Positions 14,065-21,778 of a stretch of 23,110 bases of DNA are shown here, piece after piece. The stretch spans positions 1 through 23,110 of the forward strand of contig JAFYZZ010000038.1 of assembly GCA_017548445.1 (NCBI GenBank). Direction: 5' to 3'. Each line of letters opens with the position of its first letter. Within the stretch, counting starts at the first letter, position 1. This stretch comes from Bacteroidales bacterium (GTDB lineage Bacteria; Bacteroidota; Bacteroidia; Bacteroidales; UBA932). The notes below the pieces were generated by a model. It saw nothing but the letters and a program-made list of their open reading frames with translations, was not told where the DNA came from and made no database searches. The position numbers and the translations under genes were made by a program.

Positions 14065-15105
14065 CTAAACTTCGACGGTGGTGCTGAACTCCTGGAGGAA
14101 GCGCATATCGTTCTCGAAGTAATGGCGCAGGTCGTTCACCCGCCACTTCAGCATCGCGATGCGCTCCAGGCCCATACCGAAGGCGAAGCCGCTGTATTTC
14201 TTGGAGTCGATCCCGCTGGCTTCCAGCACGTTGGGATCCACCATCCCGCAGCCCAGGATCTCCAGCCAGCCGCTTCCCTTGCAGATGTTGCAACCCTTGC
14301 CGTGACAGATGTTGCAGCTCACGTCCACCTCGGCCGAAGGCTCGGTGAAGGGGAAGTAGGAAGGCCGCATCCGGATTTCGGTCTCGGGACCGAACATCTC
14401 GCGGGCGAAGAGCAGGATGGCCTGCTTGAGGTCGGCGAAACTCACGTTCTCGTCGATGTAGAGCCCCTCCACCTGGTGGAAGATACAGTGCGCGCGTGCG
14501 CTGATGGCCTCGTTGCGGAACACGCGGCCCGGGCAGATGACGCGGATGGGCGGGTTCTTCATCCGCTCCATCGTGCGCACCTGCACGCTGGAGGTGTGCG
14601 TACGCAGCAGCAGCGGGTTCGGGTGGCCCACCGACACGAAGAAGGTGTCCTGCATATCGCGGGCAGGATGGTTCGGCGGGAAGTTCAGCGCCTCGAACAC
14701 GTGGTAGTCGTCCTCGATCTCGGGACCCTCGGCCACGTCGTAGCCGAACTTGCGGAAGATGTCCACGATTTCCTGCCGGACGATGGACACCGGATGGCGG
14801 GAGCCCAGCTCCATCGGGTCGCCGGGCATCGTCAGGTCCTGCTTCGGGCCCTCGGAACCGCCTTCTTCGCCCACGCTTTCACGCAGGCGGTCGATGGTTT
14901 CCTGCGCGGTGTTCTTCAGTTCGTTGAGCGTACGGCCGAATTCGCGCTTCAGGTCCTTGTCCACGGTGCGGAATTCCTCGAAGAGCGCCGTAATCTCACC
15001 TTTCTTGCCGAGGAAGCGCACACGCGCCTCTTCGACTTCCTTCTGCGTCTTGCAGCGGAGCTCCTTCAGTTCCGCAAAGACTTTTTCTATATCTTCCCTT
15101 TTCAT
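14065..15105 (-). CDS. pheS: Phenylalanyl-tRNA synthetase alpha subunit
   Basis: Catalytic alpha subunit of the alpha2beta2 enzyme that charges tRNA-Phe in the cytoplasm. The 346-residue length is normal. The N-terminal part (about 1-90) is a coiled coil for tRNA binding (LKELRCKTQKEVEEARVRFLGKKGEI). Class II motif 2 is FRNEAISARAHCIFHQVEGL near residue 190, and motif 3 is GFAFGMGLERIAMLKW near 310. A Cys-rich insert (SCNICHGKGCNICKGSGWLEILGCGMV near 262-288) may bind a metal; I recall it from Bacteroidota PheS proteins. PheT is not adjacent. A small secreted-protein gene lies upstream on the same strand, separated by a REP-like hairpin, so pheS may be second in that transcript. Confidence 0.97.
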   Translation of the reverse strand: MKREDIEKVFAELKELRCKTQKEVEEARVRFLGKKGEITALFEEFRTVDKDLKREFGRTLNELKNTAQETIDRLRESVGEEGGSEGPKQDLTMPGDPMELGSRHPVSIVRQEIVDIFRKFGYDVAEGPEIEDDYHVFEALNFPPNHPARDMQDTFFVSVGHPNPLLLRTHTSSVQVRTMERMKNPPIRVICPGRVFRNEAISARAHCIFHQVEGLYIDENVSFADLKQAILLFAREMFGPETEIRMRPSYFPFTEPSAEVDVSCNICHGKGCNICKGSGWLEILGCGMVDPNVLEASGIDSKKYSGFAFGMGLERIAMLKWRVNDLRHYFENDMRFLQEFSTTVEV

Positions 15106-15118
15106 AAAGCCGAATGGA

Positions 15119-15137
15119 TTCCGGGGCGGGCCCGGAA
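15119..15137. repeat. REP-like palindrome between the small secreted-protein gene and pheS
   Basis: TTCCGGG (15119-15125) and CCCGGAA (15131-15137) form a perfect 7-bp stem with a 5-nt loop. The surrounding minus-strand sequence, of the type CGTCGTTCCGGG...CCCGGAATCC, has the look of dispersed REP-like palindromes found in many bacterial genomes. Only one copy is in the window, so dispersal is not shown. Confidence 0.45.
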
Positions 15138-15144
15138 CGACGTG

Positions 15145-15558
15145 TTATTGACGTTTGGCGGCCCGCTTGTCGCGGGATTTCTTGTCGCGGGCGGCGCCGG
15201 ATTTGAGATACTTCGCCCATTGCTCCTCGTCGAAGACCTTCTGCATCGCGACGTAGATCTGCTCCGCCCACTTGTCCTGGACGCGCTGGTAGGCGTCGGT
15301 GTTGCTCATCTTCGCCGTGCGCATTTCCTTGAGCTCCTGCCGCAGGGCCTCGTAGTCGTGCGTCAGGATGGAATCCACGTAGAAGGTCTGCCAATCCTCC
15401 AAGTGCAGCAGTTTCTCGTAATTCTCGACGGTGGCGTCGATGACCTCGCGCATCTGCTTGAGTTCCTCTTCTTCGCTCTGGGGCTGCTGCGCCAGGGCCC
15501 ACAGGGGCAGGGTCAGCAAAGCGGTAATCCAGAAAAATTTTATAGCTTTGTATCTCAT
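15145..15558 (-). CDS. Small secreted or periplasmic alpha-helical protein
   Basis: A 137-residue protein that I do not recognise. The N-terminus is a clear Sec signal peptide: KAIKFF, then a hydrophobic ITALLTLPLWALA core with likely cleavage after ALA before QQPQSEEEE. The mature part is rich in charged residues and probably all helical (KQMREVIDATVENYEKLLHLEDWQTFYVDSIL, YEALRQELKEMR), ending in a strongly basic tail (RDKKSRDKRAAKRQ). No catalytic motif, lipobox or cysteine is seen. The ATG is 7 bp after an exact TAnnTTTG box on this strand. It is divergent from the C69 dipeptidase gene with only 31 bp between the starts, and upstream of pheS on the same strand. A periplasmic chaperone-like or binding role is possible but unsupported. 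Confidence 0.7.
   Translation of the reverse strand: MRYKAIKFFWITALLTLPLWALAQQPQSEEEELKQMREVIDATVENYEKLLHLEDWQTFYVDSILTHDYEALRQELKEMRTAKMSNTDAYQRVQDKWAEQIYVAMQKVFDEEQWAKYLKSGAARDKKSRDKRAAKRQ
15543..15550 (+). promoter_or_regulatory. Candidate -7 box of the C69 dipeptidase-GH92 operon
   Basis: TAGCTTTG matches TAnnTTTG exactly and lies about 40 bp before the ATG at 15590. No clear TTG was found at the -33 distance. The box lies within the first codons of the divergent gene, so the two promoters overlap. Confidence 0.4.
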
Positions 15559-15565
15559 AAGTCTG

Positions 15566-15573
15566 CAAATTTA
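15566..15573 (-). promoter_or_regulatory. Candidate -7 box of the small secreted-protein gene
   Basis: On the minus strand TAAATTTG (15573-15566) matches TAnnTTTG exactly and ends 7 bp before the ATG at 15558. Transcription would therefore start at or just before the start codon. A convincing -33 element was not seen. Confidence 0.4.
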
Positions 15574-15589
15574 TAAAGAAAAAGATAAA

Positions 15590-17287
15590 ATGAGAAAATT
15601 TCTGTGCACCATCCTTGCCCTGGCGGCCTTTTCGGCCTCCCGGACGGACGCCTGTACCAATGTAATCATCAGTCCCGGGGCCAGCGCGGACGGCTCCGCG
15701 ATGGTATCGTACGCCGCCGACTCGCACGGCCTCTTCGGCGAACTCTACTTCCGCCCCGCCGGGCGGTTCACGGCCGGCAGCCCCCTCGCCATCCGCGAGT
15801 GGGACACGGGCAAGCCGCTGGGCAGCATCGCCCAGGTGGCGCGCACCTGGCAGACCGTCGGCAATATGAACCAGCGCCAGCTGATCATCGGCGAGACCAC
15901 CTGGGGCGGCCGCGAGGAGCAGATGGACACCACCGGAATAATGGACTACGGTTCACTCATTTACATCACCCTGCAGCGCGCCTCCACGGCCCGGGAAGCC
16001 ATCGCCACCATCGTCGAGCTGGCCAACACCTACGGCTACCCCTCCGAGGGCGAGACCTTCTCCATCGCCGACCCGCACGAGGCCTGGGTGATGGACCTCG
16101 TGGGCAAGGGCCCGGACAACAAGGGCATCGTGTGGGTGGCGCGGCGCGTGCCGGACGGCTACATCTGCGCCCACGCCAACCAGGCCCGCATCACGCGTTT
16201 CCCGCAGGACGACCCGGAGAACTGCCTCTTCGCCCCGGACGTGGTCAGCTTCGCCCGCGAGCAGGGCTGGTACGAGGGCAGCGACGAGGATTTCAGCTTC
16301 CGCGACGCCTACAATCCGCTGGACTTCGGCGGAGCCCGCGCCTGCGACGCCCGCGCCTGGAGCGCCTTCAACATCCTCTGCGACGGCACCTTCACCTATG
16401 AGGAGGACGGCGCGGAGGTCTCCCGTCCCGCCTCCGACTGGCTGGACTACGCGATGGGTTACGACCTGCAGGGCGAGATGCCCCTCTTCGTGAAACCTGC
16501 CCGCAAGATCACGGTCAAGGACGTGGCCGACGTGATGCGCGACCATTACGAGGGCACCCCGATGGATATGACCACCGACATCGGCGCGGGCGGCAACGGC
16601 CTGCCGTACCGCTGGCGGCCGATGAACTTCCAGGTGGACGGCAAGACCTACCTCAACGAGCGCGCCATCGCCACGCAGCAGACGGGCTTCTGGTTCGTGG
16701 CCCAGGCGCGACCCAACCTCCCCGACGAAGTGGGCGCGCTCATCTGGTTCGGCTGCGACGATGCCGCAACCTCTTATCTGACACCGATTTACGCCAACCT
16801 GACGAAGGTCCCCGAGTGCCTGCGCGAAGGCAACGGCGACCTCCTCCACTACAGCCCTACCGCCCAGTTCTGGATGTGCAACCGCGTGGCCAACGCCTGC
16901 TACAAGATGTACGACCGGATGGCCCCCGTGGCCCGCGCCGCGGCCGACCGGTTCGAGGTTTACCAGCTGGAGAAGGGCATCCCTACGATGGACGCCCAAC
17001 TGGTCCGGCTCGTGCAGAAGGGCCGCATCCGCAAGGCCCGCAAACTGATGACGAAATACAGCGTGGAGACGGCCCAGACGCAGTTCGCCGCCTGGACGAA
17101 ACTCGAGGAACTGCTGCTGGTGAAGTTCATCGACGGCAACATCAAGGCGCAGGAAGAAGACGGCAGCTTCTCGCACACCGAATACGGCCCCGGCTTCCCG
17201 AAGGGCCTGCAGTACGGCGGCTACAGCGACCTCTGGAAGGCCGCCGTGGCCCGCGACCCCCACGCCCCCGTGCTCGAATCCCGCTAA
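15590..17287 (+). CDS. Secreted C69-family dipeptidase (Ntn hydrolase)
   Basis: A 565-residue exported peptidase of the C69 (PepD/acid ceramidase-like Ntn hydrolase) family. The signal peptide is MRKFLCTILALAAFSASRTDA, and cleavage before C22 would expose the N-terminal nucleophile in ACTNVIISPGASADGS, the usual start of mature C69 enzymes. Further family motifs are ETTWGGRE near residue 103, TYGYPSEGETFSIADPHEAWVMDLVG near 147-172 and HANQARITRFP near 197. I set the start at the ATG at 15590 because the reading frame further upstream lies in the divergent gene and only this start gives a signal peptide; an A-rich leader precedes it. GH92 starts 11 bp downstream, so they form an operon; peptide trimming beside mannose removal suggests glycoprotein use. 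Substrate specificity is unknown. Confidence 0.92.
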   Translation: MRKFLCTILALAAFSASRTDACTNVIISPGASADGSAMVSYAADSHGLFGELYFRPAGRFTAGSPLAIREWDTGKPLGSIAQVARTWQTVGNMNQRQLIIGETTWGGREEQMDTTGIMDYGSLIYITLQRASTAREAIATIVELANTYGYPSEGETFSIADPHEAWVMDLVGKGPDNKGIVWVARRVPDGYICAHANQARITRFPQDDPENCLFAPDVVSFAREQGWYEGSDEDFSFRDAYNPLDFGGARACDARAWSAFNILCDGTFTYEEDGAEVSRPASDWLDYAMGYDLQGEMPLFVKPARKITVKDVADVMRDHYEGTPMDMTTDIGAGGNGLPYRWRPMNFQVDGKTYLNERAIATQQTGFWFVAQARPNLPDEVGALIWFGCDDAATSYLTPIYANLTKVPECLREGNGDLLHYSPTAQFWMCNRVANACYKMYDRMAPVARAAADRFEVYQLEKGIPTMDAQLVRLVQKGRIRKARKLMTKYSVETAQTQFAAWTKLEELLLVKFIDGNIKAQEEDGSFSHTEYGPGFPKGLQYGGYSDLWKAAVARDPHAPVLESR

Positions 17288-17298
17288 ATTCCGACCCT

Positions 17299-19848
17299 AT
17301 GCCCCTGCTTGCAGCCCTGCTCATATCTTTTGTACAGTACGTAAATCCTTTCACCGGTACTGACGAACACGGCCACACTTTCCCGGGCGCCGTGGCGCCT
17401 TTCGGGATGGTGCAGCTGAGCCCCGACACCCGTCCGCAGGCGGGCGATTGGGACGGATGCAGCGGCTACCACTACAGCGACGGGGTCATCTACGGTTTCA
17501 GCCACACCCATCTGTCCGGCACCGGCTGCGACGACCTCTGCGACATCCTGCTGATGCCCGGCGACGGCACCCCTTCCGCCTTCAGCCACGGACGGGAAAA
17601 GGCCTCCCCGGGCTATTACGAGGTGTTCCTGGACGGTCCGCAGGTGCTTGCGAAGCTCACCGCCGGAAGGCGCGTGGGCGTGCACGAATACACCTTCCCT
17701 GCCGGGAAGAAGCCGCAGATCACCCTGGACCTGAGGCACCGCGACCCGCTGGACGCCTGGCGCATCACGCCGCGCAAGGACGGCTGCAGCGGCTGGCGGC
17801 AGTCCAGCAGCTGGGCGCGCGGGCAGGACGTATATTTCTGGATGGAGTTCTCCGCCCCGGCGAAGTGCAGGCTCGCGGACGGCGGGCGCAAGGCCACCTT
17901 TACCTTCCCGCGCGGCGCGCGGACGGTCACGGTGCGCGTGGGCATTTCCTCCGTATCCGAAGAAAACGCCCGGATGAACCTGCATTCGGAGTATCCGCAG
18001 AGCTTCGAGGCGCAGCGCGCGGCCACCGAAGCCGCCTGGGAGGCCTATCTGGGCAAACTGGAATGCCCCTGGAAAGACGAAGAACATTTGCGGCGCTTCT
18101 ACACCGCCCTCTACCATACGGGCATCCACCCCTCGCTCTATTCCGACGCCAACGGCGAATACCGCGGGATGGACCGCCAGGTGCACCGTGCAGAAGGCTG
18201 GGAGCGCTACACCGTGCTCTCGCTCTGGGACACCTTCCGCGGCGAACATCCGCTCCTTTGGGAGATCGAGCCGGAGCGCAGCTACGACTTCCTGAAGACC
18301 TTCCTGTCCATCTATGACGAGGCCGGCAAGCTGCCCGTCTGGGAGCTCTGGGGCTACGAGACCAACTGTATGATCGGCTACAACGCCGCCCCGGTCATCG
18401 CCGACGCCATCGCGCGCGGTTTCACCGACTTCGACGTCGAGAAGGCGCTGGAGGCCCTGCTGGCCAGCTCGAAGCGGCCCGAGTTCGGGCTCGACAGCTT
18501 CCGCGCCAACGGCCTGGTGCTCGCCGACGACGAGCACGAAAGCGTGTCCAAGACGCTCGAGTACGCCTATGACGACTGGTGCGTCGCCCAGGTCGCAAAA
18601 TATCTTGGGCAGACGGACGTCTACGAGGAGTATATGACCTCCGCGCAATACTGGCGCAACGTCTTCGACCCCGCCACCGGCTTTATGCGCGCCCGGCTCA
18701 ACGGCCGCTGGTTCAGCCCCTTCGATCCGCGCGAGGTGAACAACAACTACACCGAGGCCAACTCCTGGCAGTACAGCCTCTTCGTGCCGCAGGACATCGC
18801 GGGGCTGATGGACGCGCTGGGCGGAGCGGACGCCCTCGAGGCGCGCCTGGATGGGATGTTCGACGCCGAGGAAGGCAATACCGGCCGCTCCCAGGCGGAC
18901 ATCACGGGCTGCATCGGGCAGTACGCCCACGGCAACGAGCCCAGCCACCACGTGGCCTTCCTGTACGATTTCACCGGCCGGCCGGACAAGCGTCAGGAAC
19001 GCGTGGAGCAAATCCTCGAGACGCTCTACGACTCCGCTCCCGGCGGCCTCTGCGGCAACGACGACTGCGGCCAGATGTCCGCGTGGTACGTCCTGAGCGC
19101 CCTGGGGCGCTATCCGGTCTGCCCCGGAGATTACGGCGACATCACCCGCATCCCCAAAACCATCGTCACGAACCCCGCCTTCGAGATGGAAAACGACATC
19201 TTCGCCGACTCGCTGCGGGTGTCCATCAGCGGGGAGGGGGACATTTACTGGCGCATCGGCGACGGTGCTTTCCGCCCCTACGAAGGCCCCTTCACCCTCT
19301 ACGAACCCTGCCGGCTGGAGGCTTATGCGCAGATTGGCGACCGCCGCAGTTTCACCACCCGGAGCGAGGTGCACCAGATCCGCCGCGACCGCGCCATCGA
19401 CATCCACTCCCGCTACAGCCGCCAGTATACGGCCGGCGGCGACGAGGGGCTGATCGACGGCTTCCGCGGCGGCCTGAACTGGCGCACCGGCGGCTGGCAA
19501 GGCTACCAGGATACCGATTTCGAGGCCGTGGTGGACCTGCTCTCCGAGCGGGAACTCTCCCGCGTGGGCGCCGGTTTCTGCCAGGACGCCCGCTCGTGGA
19601 TCTGGATGCCGACCTATGTCGAGTTCTCCGCCTCCTCCGACGGCAAGACCTTCACCCCGCTCGCCCGCGTGGAGAACACGATGGACGAACGCGACTACGA
19701 AATACGTATCTGGAACTGCGAAGTGCCTGTTGACACGCGTGCGCGCTATATCAAAGTGTTCGCAAAGAACATCGGCACCATTCCGGACTGGCATCCCGGC
19801 GCAGGCAGTCCCGGCTTCATTTTCATCGACGAAATCTGGGCGGAATAG
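17299..19848 (+). CDS. GH92 family alpha-mannosidase with C-terminal discoidin-like domain
   Basis: An exported exo-alpha-mannosidase of glycoside hydrolase family 92, Ca2+-dependent inverting enzymes that strip mannose from N-glycans or yeast mannan. Starting at the ATG at 17299 it is 849 residues, with a short hydrophobic leader (PLLAALLISFVQ) before YVNPFTGT. Family motifs include GHTFPGAVAPFGM near 24, GCSGYHYSD near 53, GFSHTHLSGTGC near 67, GNEPSHH with candidate catalytic E547, and CGNDDCGQMSAW with the conserved D588/D589 pair. From about residue 700 a discoidin (F5/8 type C)-like domain follows, visible as GLIDGFRG...WRTGGWQGY, YVEFSASSDG and RYIKVFAKN. A longer upstream start is rejected because that stretch lies inside the dipeptidase gene in another frame. 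The linkage preference cannot be read from sequence. Confidence 0.95.
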   Translation: MPLLAALLISFVQYVNPFTGTDEHGHTFPGAVAPFGMVQLSPDTRPQAGDWDGCSGYHYSDGVIYGFSHTHLSGTGCDDLCDILLMPGDGTPSAFSHGREKASPGYYEVFLDGPQVLAKLTAGRRVGVHEYTFPAGKKPQITLDLRHRDPLDAWRITPRKDGCSGWRQSSSWARGQDVYFWMEFSAPAKCRLADGGRKATFTFPRGARTVTVRVGISSVSEENARMNLHSEYPQSFEAQRAATEAAWEAYLGKLECPWKDEEHLRRFYTALYHTGIHPSLYSDANGEYRGMDRQVHRAEGWERYTVLSLWDTFRGEHPLLWEIEPERSYDFLKTFLSIYDEAGKLPVWELWGYETNCMIGYNAAPVIADAIARGFTDFDVEKALEALLASSKRPEFGLDSFRANGLVLADDEHESVSKTLEYAYDDWCVAQVAKYLGQTDVYEEYMTSAQYWRNVFDPATGFMRARLNGRWFSPFDPREVNNNYTEANSWQYSLFVPQDIAGLMDALGGADALEARLDGMFDAEEGNTGRSQADITGCIGQYAHGNEPSHHVAFLYDFTGRPDKRQERVEQILETLYDSAPGGLCGNDDCGQMSAWYVLSALGRYPVCPGDYGDITRIPKTIVTNPAFEMENDIFADSLRVSISGEGDIYWRIGDGAFRPYEGPFTLYEPCRLEAYAQIGDRRSFTTRSEVHQIRRDRAIDIHSRYSRQYTAGGDEGLIDGFRGGLNWRTGGWQGYQDTDFEAVVDLLSERELSRVGAGFCQDARSWIWMPTYVEFSASSDGKTFTPLARVENTMDERDYEIRIWNCEVPVDTRARYIKVFAKNIGTIPDWHPGAGSPGFIFIDEIWAE

Positions 19849-19868
19849 GATACCTTCCGGTTTTTTTT
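19841..19868 (+). terminator. Intrinsic terminator of the dipeptidase-GH92 operon
   Basis: CGGAA(ta)GG at 19841-19849 can pair with CCTTCCG at 19853-19859 around a 3-nt loop, with a two-base bulge, and T8 follows at 19861-19868. The hairpin overlaps the GH92 stop codon. The stem is short but the U-tract is good. Confidence 0.6.
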
Positions 19869-19870
19869 GA

Positions 19871-19878
19871 TATCTTTG
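19871..19878 (+). promoter_or_regulatory. Candidate -7 box of the small exported-protein gene
   Basis: TATCTTTG matches TAnnTTTG exactly and ends 8 bp before the ATG at 19887, directly after the T-run of the terminator. No clear -33 TTG was found. The resulting transcript would have almost no leader. Confidence 0.45.
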
Positions 19879-19886
19879 AGAGCAGA

Positions 19887-20417
19887 ATGATCAGAAGGAT
19901 CGCCCTTACGCTTCTCGTTTTCGCCGCGGCTGCAGGCAGCGCAGCCGCGCAGGAGAAGTCCCCGTCGAACTACGTCCCGGGGCGCGAACTGCTCGCCGAA
20001 GAAACGTTCCAGCAGCTCGTGGATATGTCCTCCACCCTCGATATGATGAATCTCGCCGTCGACGTGACGTACGGCGAAAAGCTGATGGATGACCATCCTG
20101 ATCTCTGGACGGCGGTGCTGGAAAACGTCTTTTTCGACTACTGCAACATCAGCGATTCCCTGATGACGCTGGAGAACTACCGCGTCAAGCACTTCCTCGG
20201 CATCAAACGCTACACCCGCCGGTCTTTCCCGGAATGGGATGAACTGGGGCGGCTGTACACGGCACGGCGCGCGGTTCTGGAAGACGCGGCGCTGGACGTC
20301 CAGCCCCTGCATCTCGTCGTCGACCCCCTGGCTCCCGAGCGGGGTTTGCCCCGCCTTCTGCTGAAAAAGATAGAACCGCTCCGGGACGAAACGGTTCTAC
20401 GCGTGAAAAACCGCTGA
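19887..20417 (+). CDS. Small exported protein of unknown function
   Basis: A 176-residue protein that I do not recognise. It has a clear signal peptide (IRRIALTLLVFAAAAGSAAAQ, cleavage likely after AAA or AQ). The next 90 residues look like a helical domain (ETFQQLVDMSSTLDMMNLAVDVTYGEKLMDD, WTAVLENVFFDYCNISDSLMTLENYRVKHFLG). The last 60 residues, from about YTRRSFPEW, are richer in Arg, Leu and Pro. Part of this 3' coding stretch consists of two tandem hairpin sequences (20339-20354 and 20371-20399), so the C-terminus may be an extension through non-conserved DNA rather than part of the ancestral protein. It has its own promoter-like box and converges on the flavoprotein gene with a 9-bp gap. 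Confidence 0.6.
   Translation: MIRRIALTLLVFAAAAGSAAAQEKSPSNYVPGRELLAEETFQQLVDMSSTLDMMNLAVDVTYGEKLMDDHPDLWTAVLENVFFDYCNISDSLMTLENYRVKHFLGIKRYTRRSFPEWDELGRLYTARRAVLEDAALDVQPLHLVVDPLAPERGLPRLLLKKIEPLRDETVLRVKNR
20339..20399. repeat. Two tandem perfect hairpins at the 3' end of the exported-protein gene
   Basis: GCGGGG (20339-20344) pairs with CCCCGC (20349-20354) across a TTTG loop, and TAGAACCG (20371-20378) pairs with CGGTTCTA (20392-20399) across a 13-nt loop. Both lie inside the open frame just before a convergent gene junction. They may be a bidirectional terminator region or a remnant repeat. No U-tract of note follows. Confidence 0.45.
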
Positions 20418-20426
20418 CGGCGCAGT

Positions 20427-21044
20427 CTATCTGATGAAATGCGTCGGCTCCCAAGGCTCGTCGCCGCGTCCCGGAGCCGGCTTCCCTCCGGTGGCTTTCA
20501 GCAGCCAGGCCATATTGTTGGCCAAGGTCCGCATAGTCTGAAGACCTTCCCGGTCCAACGCCGCCTGGCCGGGCTCGCGACCATAGACGATATTCCAGTA
20601 CTGCGATGTTACAACCGGCATATTCATCATCTGGAAGGGCATATTCAACGTCTCGAACGAGGCCGTGGCACCGCCTCGTCGGCAGACGGCGATGGACGCC
20701 GCGGGCTTGCCGGCTATGTTGGCTCCATTGGAATAAAAAGCGCGCTGGATGATGGAGAGCAAAGCGCCGTTGGGCTGTCCCCAGTAAACGGGGGAGCCGA
20801 CAATCAGCGCATCACACTGCGCAAACTTGGCGCTGATTCCGTTGCAGACATCGTCGTCGAAGACACAGGCGCCCGGATTCTCCTTGCACCTGTTGCAGGC
20901 AATGCACCCGCGAACGGGCTTGTTGCCAATCCAGACAGTTTCGCTGTCGATGCCATTCTTTTCCAGCTGCCTGGCCACTTCGGCCAGCGCGATGGAGGTG
21001 TTCCCGTTGGGGCGCGGACTACCGTTTACGAGCAATACTTTCAT
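20427..21044 (-). CDS. Iron-sulfur flavoprotein / NADPH-dependent FMN reductase family protein
   Basis: A 205-residue cytoplasmic flavodoxin-fold protein. The N-terminal LLVNGSPRPNGNTS (residues 4-17) is the FMN-phosphate loop of the NADPH-dependent FMN reductase-like family. A cysteine cluster, C47, C50, C53 and C60 in CIACNRCKENPGAC, has the Cx2Cx2Cx6C spacing of iron-sulfur flavoproteins, so a [4Fe-4S] cluster next to FMN is likely. GSPVYWGQPNG near residue 85 is the second flavin-contact loop. The protein would move electrons between ferredoxin or NAD(P)H and an unknown acceptor. It is transcribed alone from a good promoter facing the Gre-factor gene. A redox link with the hydrogenase is conceivable but not supported by position. 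Confidence 0.88.
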   Translation of the reverse strand: MKVLLVNGSPRPNGNTSIALAEVARQLEKNGIDSETVWIGNKPVRGCIACNRCKENPGACVFDDDVCNGISAKFAQCDALIVGSPVYWGQPNGALLSIIQRAFYSNGANIAGKPAASIAVCRRGGATASFETLNMPFQMMNMPVVTSQYWNIVYGREPGQAALDREGLQTMRTLANNMAWLLKATGGKPAPGRGDEPWEPTHFIR

Positions 21045-21067
21045 AGAACATCACATTTGCTTCAAGC

Positions 21068-21098
21068 CAAAGATAGCAAACACGTCGCGCACAAACAA
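21068..21098 (-). promoter_or_regulatory. Promoter of the iron-sulfur flavoprotein gene
   Basis: On the minus strand TTG (21098-21096), a 20-bp spacer and TATCTTTG (21075-21068) match the Bacteroidetes -33/-7 arrangement exactly. Transcription would begin near 21061, leaving a short leader before the ATG at 21044. Confidence 0.7.
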
Positions 21099-21118
21099 GA
21101 CCTTGTATAAAAACGGCA

Positions 21119-21150
21119 TTTGCTTTTCTCTCGGTTTGCAAGTAAATTTG
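21119..21150 (+). promoter_or_regulatory. Promoter of the GreA/GreB-family gene, nearly leaderless
   Basis: TTTG (21119-21122), a 20-bp spacer and TAAATTTG (21143-21150) match the consensus exactly. The -7 box ends 4 bp before the GTG start codon at 21155, so transcription should begin at or next to the start codon and no ribosome site can exist. Confidence 0.7.
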
Positions 21151-21154
21151 AGCC

Positions 21155-21619
21155 GTGGAATACCTGTCAAAGCAACGATACGACGAGATTTCGGCCGAGC
21201 TGAAGCATCTTATCAACGAGGTCTACCCCAAGGTGAAGGACGACCTCGCGGAAGCCAGCGCCCAAGGGGACCGAAGCGATAATGCCGGATACCGTGAGGC
21301 AAGGCGGATCCAGGCGAAGACCATCAGCCGTATCCGTTTCCTGCAGAAGGTGCTGGAGAATTCCCGCGTGATCGACCCCGACGTCCTCCCCAAAGACAGG
21401 GTCTGCCTTCTGAGCCGGGTCGAATTCACGAACCTCTCGACAAACGCCCGTATGGAATTCGAGATAGTCAGCCCCCACGAAATGGATATCGCGGCTGGCA
21501 AGATCTCGCTGAAATCCCCGATCGGCGCCGCCCTGATGGGCAAGAAGGTCGGCGAAATCGCCGAAGCCCGGGTCCCCTCCGGGACCCTGCGCCTGAGAAT
21601 CGAAAACATCACGTTCTGA
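21155..21619 (+). CDS. GreA/GreB-family transcription elongation factor
   Basis: A 154-residue protein that binds the secondary channel of RNA polymerase and stimulates cleavage of backtracked RNA. The N-terminal coiled coil carries the tip motif QGDRSDNAGYREARR near residues 37-51, closer to the GDRSENAEY of GreB than to GreA, with acidic residues at both catalytic positions. The C-terminal FKBP-like domain shows SRVEFTNLSTNARMEFEIVSPHEMD, then ISLKSPIGAALMGKKVGEIAEARVP and a final RLRIENI strand. The length matches the family. The start is GTG at 21155; the next downstream ATG is within the FKBP-like domain and would remove the coiled coil. This is probably a second Gre paralogue, since Bacteroidota normally also have a GreA. 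Confidence 0.9.
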   Translation: MEYLSKQRYDEISAELKHLINEVYPKVKDDLAEASAQGDRSDNAGYREARRIQAKTISRIRFLQKVLENSRVIDPDVLPKDRVCLLSRVEFTNLSTNARMEFEIVSPHEMDIAAGKISLKSPIGAALMGKKVGEIAEARVPSGTLRLRIENITF

Positions 21620-21718
21620 TGATCTGCGATCTGGGAAAAAGTCATTTGGACGAAATACGCCTTTCTTTACGTAAAACCTTGTGATCACTGGTTTGTATGG
21701 TCTACGGAGTAGAGACGC

Positions 21719-21749
21719 TTGTGTTTCTGCGCATTTATCAGTAAATTTG
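21719..21749 (+). promoter_or_regulatory. Promoter of the fic gene
   Basis: TTG (21719-21721), a 20-bp spacer and TAAATTTG (21742-21749) match the Bacteroidetes consensus. The leader to the ATG at 21779 would be about 20-25 nt. The 120 bp upstream of it, back to the Gre-factor stop, show nothing I can name. Confidence 0.6.
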
Positions 21750-21778
21750 TTTGTTAAGAGTCGTCGACTAAACCTGTT

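Noticed and set aside
16816..17298. Upstream extension of the GH92 reading frame
   Set aside because: The extension lies in another frame inside the C69 dipeptidase gene and is Arg/Pro-rich; the ATG at 17299 gives a hydrophobic leader followed by the GH92 start.
21620..21741. tRNA or small RNA between the Gre-factor and fic genes
   Set aside because: I looked for cloverleaf-like arms and a TTCRA-type T-loop and found none. The region simply leads into the fic promoter.
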